Under the pieces are notes generated by a model, which was not told where the DNA came from, made no database searches, and saw only the letters and a list, made by a program, of their open reading frames with translations. Of a stretch of 64,000 bases of DNA, positions 51,001 through 62,919 are shown piece after piece. The stretch covers positions 24,595,437 to 24,659,436 of the forward strand of contig NC_059500.1 of the NCBI RefSeq assembly GCF_018139145.2. Direction: 5' to 3'. Origin of the DNA: Gymnogyps californianus (taxonomy: Eukaryota; Chordata; Aves; Accipitriformes; Cathartidae). Made by a program: the position numbers and the translations under genes. Position 1 is the stretch's first letter, and each line of letters opens with the position of its first letter.

Positions 51001-52449
51001 TCTTTTTTGAGCATTTGAGAAATATCAGAAACTTCATGGTTTGTTTTTAGCTAAAGCTCAGCAAGCTGAAGGGATTGCTCCCGTAGTTGCTTTTTGCCAC
51101 TTCAATGCTCTTACAGAAGGTAGTGCTGCCACAGAGTTCTTGGAATAAATGGTCATGCTTTGGTTATAATAGTCCTGGTTTAAAACAAAATCCTACTGGT
51201 AAAGGTGTACAAACCTGCCCTAACTTACTGGGGCCATACCAAGCTGTATTGCAGAAGCAGCAGAGGTGGGGTGGGAGGGGCAGAGGGGCTGTCACCCCGA
51301 GCAGCAGCACGGAAAAGTGGGCAAAGAGTTTGAGAGAGTTTGTTTCTGAATCATCATGAAATCGATTTACCCCTATTACTTGGTGTGGAGCAGACCTCTG
51401 CTAGTGAGGAGGTGGGGAGAGGAGTTTGGGAGAATTTACTGTCCCCACCTGCTGGGTAGGATCAATGTAGCCCAAGACTGGCCAAGGGCGGCACTGAAAA
51501 GAAATGTCATTTAAGAGTGTGTCAAATCCCTCTGTTTTTCTAATTTGACAATCACAGAAGATTCCAGAATTGGTGCAAAATGGTAAAATACCTTGCCTGG
51601 AAAAACAACTCCTGTGTTTTGTAAGATACCACTTTATGGCAAATATTTTTACATCCCTGAGCCCTACTGCTAATTTGAGTATTTGACTATTCCCCAGATT
51701 ATTTTACAAACAAAACTGTAGATTTATTCCTTCCAAAGGGAAGTCTACAAAATGATCACTTGGTATATTATCCAAATTTCTTCTTTTTTTTTTTCTTTTT
51801 TTTTTTGGACAGTCAAGGCAAACCTGGCACTATGATGTAATCCTCTTAACTCACTTCCTTAAATAACATTCTAAAGTTATATGATTGCAGGACTGTTCTA
51901 GCATGTGAGTCTAAGTGATGCAATTGTTATGTGGAGAGTACTATAAATTTAACTTTACCAGTTTTTATGTTTGGGAATGAAAGATGATCATGTGTAAAAC
52001 GTCTTACCAAAGGTCGGAGGGAGGAGGGGGTTAGTTAAGGAAACAGTGTTGTGGTAATAGTTGCTCTGTTTCTCCACGCGTTGGACTGAGCCAAAATGTT
52101 GATCACTTTAAAATCTGTTCTGTGTAGAGCACTTGTTAAGCTTACATTTGGAGATGATCCTTTAATGGCTGAAGTCTGGTGTGCGTTGAACGCTTGAATT
52201 TACTGTGAGTCTTCAGAAACGAGTCAATTTATACGGCACAGCATACGAGGTGTTGAAGGCATGTGCTGGAGGGGGTGGTGGCCCCTGGGGAATATCTCTT
52301 GCAGGGGAAAGGTTACTATGGTGATGCCAGTAAAGCAAGAAATGAGGTAATACTTTGTGATGGTTGGAGGAAGTGAACAACTCTCACAGATGACTTTTTT
52401 GATACCTTGGGCACTGAAGAATATGTTTTGAATTTTTTTTTTTAATGTT
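42025..52449. other. AT-rich non-coding DNA, no gene seen
   Basis: More than 10 kb with no exon, transposon end, tRNA or microsatellite of note. Frames of up to 147 codons (43,864-44,307, plus) show no family traits. T runs occur, for example 47,021-47,031, and a T/C-rich run near 51,781-51,806. Confidence 0.5.
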
Positions 52450-52540
52450 TAATCTGATTAATCAGTTACGAATTTCTGTCTGCAAGAGTTACGTTTCACA
52501 CAGTATATTTTCACCTTACGGTCCACTTTGATTAATCATC
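52450..52540. promoter_or_regulatory. Cluster of homeodomain-type sites
   Basis: TAATCTGATTA at 52,450-52,460 matches the paired-class dimer site TAATYNRATTA. It overlaps the palindrome CTGATTAATCAG. A second GATTAATCAT lies at 52,530-52,539. Such motifs also arise by chance in AT-rich DNA, so function is inferred only from their spacing and perfect form. Confidence 0.25.
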
Positions 52541-55500
52541 CATGTCTTCCCCTGGATGAGAAGCAATGAAAGACTCCAGTTTCCCTCTTTGCTGTATTTC
52601 AGGGATTAATGGGAAATAGTGTCATGCTTTGTCAAGGGACAATTTTTCATATTAACGTTTGCAAAGCAGAGACAGTGCCCTGTGCTGTGGCTCTTTACCA
52701 TATTAAACAGGAATGTCCTTCAAAGTCTTTGTCAATGATGGGTATAAATCAAAGTGAGAAAAACGGTACATACTGAATTTAACATAACTGCATTTTTTAA
52801 TATGTAAGTAGGCTTAACTTTTTCCTCGTCTTAAGTCCATCAAGATCAAACTCAAGCAGGCATTCACATCCACAATTAAAACTTGCCAGCCTTTTCCTTT
52901 ACGTTAATGGTAGTCCAAACTCTCCCCCACTGCTTTTGTCAATATATCTTTTAAAGGCAAGCATTAAACTTAGGTTTGCCGTAGTCTTTCTTTTCTTTAT
53001 TCTTTTTTTATTCTTCTTCACAGCTTCAGGCGCAAAGACTTCTTTTAATAGACATTAGTTAAGGCCCGGAATTGAGTAGACATTTGTGAAGGAGACTTGA
53101 AGTTTGGAACAGAATTGTCCTTTATAGTTTTTCCATGGAGGAAAAAAATCTTCTTATGAGAATAAAGACTTTAGCCTAATCTCTTGCCATCTGGAAAATG
53201 TAGAAGCCAGAGGTTGTTGGCACTAGGTCACATCCCTTATGTAAACTGTCAAATTCTTTTCATATTAATGGCATATCAAGTTAAACCCATGAGGTTTATC
53301 ATTGGCCAGAGCGAATTTATTGGTTTCTTTTTTTTTTTTTTAATTTTGATTCTGTCCTATTAGTACTTGATAGCATTGACTGATTTTTAATAAATGTTGG
53401 TCATCTCAGTTTAGTACAGAATTTTCTAGTCTTTCCCAGTTCCTCAGTTCCTTAGTAGGTGATGATGTTTTTAGAGCCCTTTATGTGAAATCCCCATGCA
53501 GGGGAGAATTTTCTCAAGTGACTTTTGCAGCTAATTAGCTTGAAATGAAGCTGGAGACAACTGTTAGGTGCAGTGAGATGGCCTGACACATGCCACCATA
53601 TATAATTCTAGCGCTTCAAACTTCTGGATGCATGCCAGGATCCAGTGTGGTAGTTATTTGTGGATGACTCCTCCACAGCCTGAATTTTACTATCAAATTA
53701 AGGGGTTTTCCCCCCCCTTCCCCCGAAGGATTTAGCATGGTGTTTGTTGTTGCTTTTTGTTTGTTTGTTTGTTTGTTTGTTTGTTTGTTTTATGAGCAGG
53801 CAGGCTGGGGGGAGTAGGGTTGCCGTCACATCACACTCCCCTTCTTTGTGCTCACAACATGCACATAAAAGTGACAGCTTGCCTCTGCCGATTACCACAG
53901 GAAAACAAAGAGTGTGGGGATGGGGCAGAAACAAACAAAGAATGTTTATAATCATTAATTTTTTAGTCTGGGAAGGTAACTCTCTCTGGAAATTGGCCCT
54001 TAAGCTCTTAGCTATATTGACAGCTTTATTCAAAGAAGGAACACTTGCCAACAGCTGCTGTTACCAAAGTTGATATGTATTGATTTTTTTTTTCTTTTCT
54101 GAAATTTTTCACAGCTTCCCTCCTATCCCCCAATAAAAGAGAAACCATGAACTCTGTTTTAGACCTTTTGATAGGCTAAAACATTGCACCAGTGAAACCC
54201 TCGAAGACTTGTTATTGCAGAAAACAGACTTTAATGTTGCATGCTAAGAATAATGGCCAATAGAAGGAAACTATAATGTTTTATTGCCAGACACTTCATA
54301 CCCAGAATATTTTGCCAGAAGGTAAGATGTGTTTGGGAGAGAACAGCATACTTGCTTTCGCTAGTACTTTCTTCTTCCCTTTCCCCCTTCCCACGTGATT
54401 AGCGTCTTATCTAAAGCAGAACAGTAAAACAAGGCCAGACAAACGAAAGGTTGTTACAACTGCTGATTTGTTTTAGCCGTTATGTCTCTGCTCACTTGTA
54501 GATGCCCTTGTCTTCGGGATGTTTGGAGGAGAGACATGGGTGCAGGAGCAGGGCAGAGGTCCCCCCAGGGCAGCCAGCCCATCTTCACCTCAGGGCAGGT
54601 TGTTTTCCCACAGGTGACGAACAGGAGGTTTGTCTTTTTTACCCTGGGATAGCACATCTGAAGCAGGGTAGTTAAGAGAGGGGATGCTTTCAGGGGTGGC
54701 AGCAGCAGTCCTCGCAGTAAGTTGCCTGGTGCTCATTTCAAGCAGTGGCATTCTCGTCGGAGTGGGCAGAGCCAAGTGGAACATATTGGCAGATTTTCTT
54801 AAGTAAGCGTTTCCAATTGATGATGGTGAGAATGTGCTGGCGGACAAGGTCACTGCCTGTGTTACACAGGATTTTCTGTCAAAACCCTGAGGTACTACAG
54901 GAGTGTTGATAAAAGGGGCCCCACTCTGGTGGTACAGAAAACAGTTGCTACAAAATATCTTTGTCAAACCCCAGTCACAAAATAATGTGAAAAGGGAGGG
55001 TTGAATTAAGTGTGAAGGTGGGAGGAAGAATAGGAGCATGATGGAAGGCAGAGAAAGAGATACAAAACTCTTACATTCAGTTTCTATACAAAGCTCTTAG
55101 TTTGTATTAGAGTAACTCCAAATAATGTGCCCTAGTATTGACTAGCAGGATGGAAAATTGTTTTATGACTGTGCCTCATAAATATTTGCTTATAAAACTA
55201 GAGCATTTGCTTGACTTCCTAGTTTTCAGCGAAGGAAGCATGTGTGTTTCTCTCAAAGCTATGGCTCTGCTGCCGGGGTGCAGAGCCATAGGGCTGCCAG
55301 CCGCTTGCTGGTGCCAGCTTGTGTTGCGTTGGTTTTGAAGGGAACTGGGGCTGGAAAAGTCCTGGGGCTTAAGGTTTGTTATTTTACTGAGCCATTTTCT
55401 TTTATCCCGTGATAAGATCTTGTGGTGGCACAGTTGGTCGGGATACAGCCGATCAGGTTAAGGATCTCTCTGGCAAGGGAGAGTGCCCATGTTGAGGAAG

Positions 55501-56999
55501 ACAGCAGGAGGTGCCCTGGGCAATTAAAGACAGATGTGGGAAGGGTACCAGATCAGCAGAGAGAGGAGGAGTTCACACAATCAATTTAATTTTCTCTGCT
55601 TTTACTAGTCAGCACTGAAGCAATTCCAGATTTTTTCCCTGTATTTCCCACCCCTTCCCCCTCCCCGCAAAACCCAGTGATGCTGTTTTGCTCTTGACAG
55701 AAGCCAGGGAATTGTGCATTCTTTATAATATTTAGTACCCTGTGTCTGTTCAAAATGCATTTCAGCAGGCAGGTTCTCTATTGTGCTGCTCTCACAGAGA
55801 TTTTGCTGGGCTGTAGGGAAATTGCTGTGTATGAATAATAAACATCATCTTTAGGGAACAACCATTACTTTTCAGACAGTAATATTCCCAGGTTATGTTA
55901 TGTAGTTGCTAAAATATGTCAAGCATTTCATTTCTCTGGAGTAAGGGATGCTTGTTCCTCTGCTGTGTATTCCTCCACATACAAAGGTGTATGTACACTC
56001 CCTTGTCAGTATGAGAACCATTCACTGCCCTTGCATTTGAAACATGCTAGAAATTCTGGCAGGAGGATCCCACTGAATTTTTTCTTGTAGCCTGGAGGGG
56101 AACGTGGATTATTAGTTGTGGTGCAATTTTATTCAGAAAGCGAAGTGCTGACATAGATTTGTTTGCTGTTAGATTTTAATTGGCAGATGTCGATTTCTCC
56201 CATTGCAGTCCGTAAGGCAAGTGGCATAATTTAGCATCATCCCCCCAAAACCTAAGTAACACTTTAAAAAAAAAAAAAGTCAAAACAGAGGTCCCTTTTA
56301 CTGGCTTTAGGTGTGTTATGCTGTACCCAGACAGCAAGCCATCTGCACAGTGAAAAGTTCACTGGTTGTGCGCTTCAAGCTTGTAACCACAATGTGTTGC
56401 TTTATCACTGAGTGCCTTGGCTTGAATGACCAAACCCAGTGGGTTCCCATGCACTATCCCCCATGTCGGATTACGTGCATCCCTGATGCTGGAGCGCTTC
56501 CCATTCTAACTGAGGCAAACCAGAGGAACAGAAGCCACGCAGCAGGTTGATGAAGCTTTTTGCACAGACCACTTTCTCTTTAACCGGGAATGATCCCCAA
56601 TAACAGCTGCTACCAGTTCTACTATTAGTCACTCAGTTTCACTTACAGACGTATCTAATCCAACAAGGTAATGTTAACAAAATGTACATACTGTCAGAGC
56701 AGTTGAAATTACATGCTGCAGACAATTAGTTACTCTTGCAGTGTGTTTTTTTGTCAGTTTTTGTGTATATCGTTGCAAATTTCTTTTGCTTTAATTTTTA
56801 ATCATTTCCCTTTGGAAATAGTCTTGTGAACACTATTCGGTCTGGGTAAGGGTCACACCTATTGCTCCCTAATGTGCTCACAATTAATGATAATGTGTAT
56901 ACTGTATGTAAAGTCACCTGTTAAAATTCCCTAATACACGAGGTTTTATTGTTCACAAATTAATGTCATGAATCCATTTGGACACCAACCAGGAACTTG
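52541..56999. other. Non-coding DNA with a (GTTT)8 run
   Basis: No gene supported. A 149-codon minus frame (54,590-55,039) has a mixed amino-acid composition but no recognised domain. Poly(T) near 53,327-53,342 and poly(A) near 56,267-56,278 are present. Confidence 0.5.
53759..53790. repeat. (GTTT)8 tetranucleotide array
   Basis: Eight consecutive GTTT units, uninterrupted. It produces the artificial Val/Cys/Leu/Phe-rich frame and the Lys/Gln/Thr/Asn frame seen on the two strands. Confidence 0.92.
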
Positions 57000-57420
57000 T
57001 AATTGCTCACACAGAAGTAAAAGCTTTCCCTGTGTTTTAATTAGTTGATGCAAGGGATTAAGATGATTATGTGGAAGGTAGTGCAGTTTCTCTCTTAATA
57101 AATCAGGCAGTGTGGGTGCCAAATCAGCCCTCGATCCCATTTGGGCAGAGTGCTTTGATAAAGGCACCAATCAGACCGCTAAGGCTTCCTGTGGCAGCAG
57201 CAGTGTAGATCATTTGGGTTTGCTGATACTGTTGATGTGCAATGTGGGATATTAATCAGGACTAATTATACGCATTGGCTATGAAACAAATTCAAGGCCA
57301 GTGCAGGGCATGCTTCTGTATGTAATTACTGACTTTAAGGTACTGGGTTAATTGACAGAAATTAAGAGGACCTTCCATTTACTGACATTGCATTTCAGAA
57401 TACCAGCTCACTACACTGGC
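57000..57420. promoter_or_regulatory. Possible conserved noncoding element
   Basis: The segment has balanced composition, no low-complexity runs and several compact motifs: TTTTAATTAGTTGATG near 57,035, GGACTAATTATACGCATTGG near 57,259 and GGGTTAATTGACAG near 57,345. It also has an ACCAATCAGA box at 57,166-57,175. This is the texture of vertebrate developmental enhancers, but conservation cannot be seen from one sequence. All frames contain stops. Confidence 0.2.
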
Positions 57421-58739
57421 TCCTTCTTTGCAATTTGGTCCAGTTAGTTTTAAACACACGCCAATATATGGTTAAGTAGACATCCATTACACTTTGCCTA
57501 TTTTTTGCTTTCCTGTTTTGTACCTTTTAATTTTCTCTTAAACCCTACCAGAGAGGCAACAAACAATGAAATACTTCAAATAATGATAGGCAGCATGCTC
57601 TGAGACTGCTGTGCAGAATGTCATTAGCTTATGTTAGACATTCAGAAGAATTGCAAAACCCTGTTTTGTGAATAACACTGAGGGATGGTTTTTTGATGCA
57701 GATTAGAATGTGTGCATGTTTACCATATGCATCTGATAATGCACTCTATGCATTTTGTTAGGCCAGCAAATGTATATATATAAGAGATAAAATCTCAGTC
57801 CAGTGCACTTTCATATCTATGTATCTATGTATAAATTTGAGTCAGTGCATCTTTCTGAGGTATGGTACAAGTGAGCTTACTCGGGAGGGCTGAGAGGTGA
57901 TCTTCAACACTTGCCTGTACAGAAGGGAAACTGGAATAAAGAAAGTTTGAGTATTCTGTGATAGAGATGATTGCAGGTGCTTTTGAGTTTTTACTATCTT
58001 AGTCCATCAAAGGTAAGCTAAGATTGATTGCAGAATTGGATAGGACTGTCATGTAGGGCTTTAGCCAGAATAATATACCGAGAGAAGAGAATTCAACAAA
58101 TATTCCTCTTGCTATTTATTAACTTTACACTTCTGCAACTGTAATTGTAAATGGAAGAGGGAGGTCTGAGTATCTGAGTTAAAGCAGATACTTCTATTAA
58201 GGTTTCATGTCCCTGCTTCCTTAGTGCATATTGTTTGCTGGATGAACCAAAGAAAATGCAAGAACCAGGTTTTGCTTTTTTAATGTGTTTTGTTGTCATC
58301 TGTGCAGCTATGAGAAAAATGCTCTTCTGTCTCTATCAGGTTTGTTTTAATAATAATTGGTGCTAATGGTAACAGTGCTATCTTCACAGAAATATTTGAT
58401 TGCAGTTCACTCAGCGCCATCCATAACAAGCAGGAAACTTGCTACTGTCAAAGCCTTTTTTCTTTAAGTCTGAAATTCTGTGGCATAAATTGCTTGTAGA
58501 TGGGGTGTGAGCTAGTCCATTCCCATTGTCTGTGCAGAACTAGCCACGTGAATGCCACAAATTAATCACATCTAGCGTGAGAATAGAAAGCTCTCACCCA
58601 CTAACACGTTTGTGAAAGCAGCTTTGAATCCGAGGGAAAGAACCTCTCAAATGAACATGAAAAATGTTGGGCTTTTGAAGGCCAGGGAATTGTGCAGCCT
58701 GACTGGACCTGCCTGCTACCATGTGGGGGGAGTGAGGGA
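57421..58739. other. AT-rich non-coding DNA, no gene seen
   Basis: Nothing recognised beyond a short TA-rich stretch near 57,770-57,790. Confidence 0.5.
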
Positions 58740-58860
58740 TGGGAAGACGACCAGCCTGGGAGGTTTTCTGCTAAATGATCTGCTTTGACTGACTGATGCT
58801 GGGGTCGTAAATGAGCTGCTGGCTGCGGCCGGGTTGGCGCGCAGAGCGCAGTGCCAGCTG
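58740..58860. promoter_or_regulatory. Small GC/CpG-rich pocket
   Basis: About seven CpGs fall within roughly 55 bases (58,803-58,855, including GCGGCCGGG and GGCGCGCAGAGCGC) in otherwise CpG-poor DNA. It is too short to be a CpG island by usual criteria. It lies inside a 132-codon minus frame of no recognised family. Confidence 0.2.
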
Positions 58861-58985
58861 TCTGCCTTGCTGGGGAACAATAGCAGTACCCTTTGGCATG
58901 TGAGAAAGGGACATTCAGGCATAATGTTTTATTAGACTTTGGGATAACCTTTCCTTTTGCAAACCTCAGGATTCTTAGATAGGAA

Positions 58986-59456
58986 TTATACAGTGTCATT
59001 TATAATTAACCTTTTTTCTCCATACCCATTTGTGCATAAGAATTCCTTAAAAGGTATCTGTGAATGGCCAGCATTATGCATTCTGGTCTTGTCTTTCTTC
59101 TTCTCTTTTATGTTTTCTATCTGAAAACTGAGGTGATTTTGAATCATTCTCTTCGTGTAATTTAGGAGGGGGAAAGAAAACCCAAAACACCCAACAACCA
59201 AGTCAGGAGTCCAGGCAAGAATAATTACTATATTTCTTTGGGGCACGCTTGTAATGCTGAGCCTGAAGAGAAGGGTATTGTGCTTTCCCTCCCTTCTCCT
59301 CAAGTCCCTTGGACATAAAGGGATGATAGATGGAGAACTTTTGAGGCCCTTTGTTTCACAGGATTCTTGGAGTACAAATTCTTTGGAACAGAAACAGTTT
59401 CTATTTAGGTGCATGCATGAAAGCAGACACATACCAGCCACTGTCAGAACATACAC
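58986..59456 (-). other. Anonymous 156-codon open frame
   Basis: The frame begins with a hydrophobic, cysteine-containing stretch and ends Lys-rich and basic. No domain, catalytic motif or splice structure is recognised. It may be a chance frame. Confidence 0.1.
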
Positions 59457-60674
59457 GTAATTATTATATTAATAGTTTATGATAACAGGGCTGAACATGA
59501 ACTGAAACGGTAGCTAAAGGACAACTTTTTAAATGGTGTGTTAAAAGCGTGGTGTTTGCCTCATCAAAAAACTGCAATTGAATGCTGTTTTCCCTAGTCC
59601 TTTGTTTAAACATTTACCCTGAGATGCTAAAAAATCTAGTCTAACAGAGAAAGTGTACTTTTGACAAACACAAACTTCACTGTGGAAGGCCAGAAATCGT
59701 ATTAGCAAAGAAAATAAAAGATACCGTGACATTTACATAAAGATTATAATAAATACAAAGCATCAAGCGTGCATACTTTTTCTGTTTTTTCTGATCACCT
59801 GAACATCCTAGCTAAATTGAAAGTCATTTCTAGTGTGCAGCCTGAGTTCTTTGGCTGCAGGCTTTGTATTGTTTTCTTTCTTAAATCTTCATAAGGCTTG
59901 TTTTCTGCATCATGTGTACTTTTCTTCCTTCTTTCCTTTTCTGTATGTAGAAAGCACACAGAGCCTGCAGCGGGAGGTGGGGGCTGAGGGGAGGGGGGCA
60001 CACATCTCCTGTGCAGCATCATTTAGTCCCATTGTGGACTTTCTTCATGACTTTGCCTCGCAGCTGCTCTCACACCACTGCTGCCCTTCAGATCTGCTGC
60101 AGCATCTGTACTTTTCCAACCTCAAGCCTCAAGTCATGCCAAAGGTCACATTACAGCTAACCCCAGAGAGTGAAACATGAAGTAAAGGGTATACAGTTTC
60201 TCAAAGAGATGACCCTTCTGCACTTGGCCTTTGGGAAGCTCTGGTATAATGACAGAGCTTAACAGCTTGTGCAAGCACTAGCGGCTTGGAATTAGCCCTG
60301 TTAAACAAATGGCTGGCTCACATTACTCGCTGTCCCTATCATATTCATAACCTGATATTCAAGAAGCACCCTTTAGGAAGTTGTGAAAAAGGAGGAAATA
60401 GAAGAATTGCAGAGACTTGGTCGTTCATTACTCATAGGTGTTATTTAGAAATTTGTCTGTGTATCCTTTTTTCATCTCTGTCTGAAAATAGCTTGTGGAA
60501 ACTGCTGTACAACAAAGTGAGCAGCACTGTTGTCTGAAATGCTGAAAATGCTAGAAAAGCATGCCTTGCAAGTACTCCAGAACTAACTGAAAGACATAGA
60601 TTTCTGAAACCAGGTCAGCCCTGAACCACCACCTTTGTAGGTACAGAATTTTTACCCCAAATTCAAATGTAGTA
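59457..60674. other. AT-rich non-coding DNA, no gene seen
   Basis: A 115-codon plus frame (59,833-60,180) has no recognisable domain. No transposon boundaries or RNA genes were seen. Confidence 0.5.
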
Positions 60675-61450
60675 TCATTTTAAGGAGGAATATATGAATC
60701 GAAGTGGGGAAAGGCCGATTTTGTCAATGACTGAGATGGAGTTAGCAGTACAATAACAACTACTATTAGATATTCCTGTCACCAGAACAAGTTCTGCACT
60801 GCGTGCATCTTCAGGGCTGTTGACAGCTGATGCTTGCTTTCTATTCATAAATGATTTTGGAGCACTCATATTATCACAAGCTCTTATTAGTCTCCTTATC
60901 ACTTCTTGTTGAGAAACCATAGTATTCAGAAAACCATGTGGAAACCCTGATGGTGCTCTAAAGGCATGAAATACTATCATCTTGATCGCTGATGAATTGT
61001 AATTGCTGTTCCCTAAGTAGACTAATAAACAAATCTGGAAACTGGTACCAATTCCATTTGCAGCAATCTGAAGGAATCCTTGACAGGTCAAAAATGTTGT
61101 TGACATGTCAGAGCAGTATCCAGTGTCTGGACTTTTAGGATACCTGTGAAAAGAAGAATCTGGAAGATTGTCACTTGCTAAATAGTTCATGCAGTATCTT
61201 ATCAAGAATTTGGTGTAGTCCGGCAGAGTAGAGTACGTGGTAAAGTAGTTCTGTAGTAAAATGTTCCCTGTAAAGTGGTGCTGTTACTGCAAAAGGCTAT
61301 CTGCTCTTCCCCCGTCTTCTCCTTTCTCATTACCTCTTCCTTTGTGTCAGCAGAAACATCTGTCTGCAGCAGTGTGGACCTGTGCCAGTTCAAAGGGATT
61401 GTGAACCTATATCCTAAGTCAAGCTGTGTCTGTAGTAAAGGTGTAAATAG
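60675..61450 (-). other. Minus-strand open region, possible relic
   Basis: Two adjoining minus-strand frames, 61,393-61,202 (63 codons) and 61,205-60,675 (176 codons, the longest non-repeat single frame), cover almost 720 bases. The first also extends upstream to about 61,430. Splice-like sites occur: an acceptor TTTACACCTTTACTACAG ending near 61,432, a donor GAAGAG|GTAATGAG near 61,335, and an acceptor TTCTTCTTTTCACAG near 61,152. Joining the donor to the second acceptor does not keep the long frame open, which argues against a simple two-exon gene. No family is recognised and there is no poly(A) tail. It could be a decayed pseudogene, a fragment of an unrecognised element, or chance. Confidence 0.18.
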
Positions 61451-62906
61451 CTACTGAAATAGTCCAGCATGGTCTCAAAGGCAGGAAAAGAAGAATGTTT
61501 ATTATTTCAAACCCCCCCTTGTCTAAACTTCAGAATTTGGTTCACTTTGAAAGATTTATTTAGTTGGTTTTTTGTTGTTGTTGCTTGTTTGTTTTTTTGT
61601 TGTTTTTTGAAGTATGGTTAGGAAAAATGTATCAGTTATATAGTCACTGCACAGCTGTCAGAGGACAAAGTAATTTTTTGTAGCCTGAGGGGTGATTTAT
61701 TGCTGTGTTTGGGGTTTTTTTTAATGTAGTTAAAATTGAAATGCCCTTTTACAACTACTTGCATTTGTACGGTTATATTTATTTATATATTATATTTTGG
61801 TTAACTGTCAATGATTCTAGCCTTTACAAAAGTATGTTTGCCTCTTGTAGATCACCTAGATCCTGAGGTAGTACAGATCTTCGCAGGTGTGCTCTCAAAC
61901 TCAGTGAAATGCTGTTCAGCAGTAAGACTTCTGCATGCTGCTGTATTAAAGCAGGCCTGTATTATAGGCACTTACACAGTATGTGAGCTGACTACCTGAT
62001 TCTCTCCTGTTGTCCATTATGCAAATATTTCTTATGTCAGTGCTGTATTATGAATAGATACATTTGTACTGTAATTCGTTTCATAATGTAAGAAAAATCT
62101 TTTTTAAAAAAAAAGTTAAGTGCAAGGAACTTAAACTTCAGTGGTAGGAATCTAAGGAATTTGAAGTAAATTTTATATAGCATCTTTCAGATTTTTTGTA
62201 TCTCAAAGTACTTCACAATAATTGGTTAGTGGCTAGAACCAATCTGAATATATTATAACAAAAGCTAGTCTACTTGTCAATTTCAAAATGTATGTTGAGG
62301 TAAGCTATATATGTATGTGCATTTCTGTTTAAAGCACTCTGGATTTTTTTATTTTGCAGTTGCAAATCTAAATAAGTTTCTTTTCTAAAGGATAATGGGC
62401 TTTCCAGATGTATCAGCCACTATCTTTTCTGTTTATGTTTGAGTTATAATGCGACTGACATTCTCTCTCAGTAATTCCACTCATTGTACTGCAGAGATCA
62501 CTATGGAAGCCTCCCTCTTCAGCGAGGCAGAGAGTTGTTTTAAAAGAACTTCTTTTCAATAATTTATTTCCCCTGCTTTGAGAGAAGATATTCTTTCTAC
62601 TCTTTATGTTATTTAACTCAGTGTACATGCTGATGAAATCCTTGAGACAGTCATTCTGCATTTAGTCACAGATGGATCAGCAGTGCCACAGATTATTACT
62701 AGGTTTTGCACTAAGGATTTGAAGAATTCACTGTATATGTGTTTTCTGAAAAGGACAGATGGCACTGGAACCGTCTTTCTACCTTTGTTTTTAAATATCC
62801 TTTAAGCAATGATTGTATAGGAAAATAAGTACTTAGTCACATTTGTTTTCATAATTCTTTGGAAACAAGCACATTGATTCTCCTTATTAAAACTCTATGG
62901 AGCAGA
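61451..62906. other. AT-rich non-coding DNA with T/G low complexity
   Basis: A T/TTG-rich run lies at about 61,561-61,610. Frames are short. No gene or transposon seen. Confidence 0.5.
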
Positions 62907-62919
62907 CCCCCCCCCCCCC
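62907..62919. repeat. Poly(C) run, 13 bases
   Basis: An uninterrupted run of 13 C, the same length as that at 1396. Length should be treated as approximate. Confidence 0.9.

Noticed and set aside
54590..55039. 149-codon minus frame as a possible exon
   Set aside because: No recognised domain and no convincing splice pair; the length is near what chance gives in a window of this size.
61864..61872. let-7-like seed TGAGGTAGT
   Set aside because: Bases after the seed do not match any let-7 family member and no pairing arm for a precursor hairpin is visible nearby.
61811..61999. Plus-strand 62-codon frame preceded by an acceptor-like CTCTTGTAG
   Set aside because: Too short to judge, and no matching donor with an open partner exon was found.
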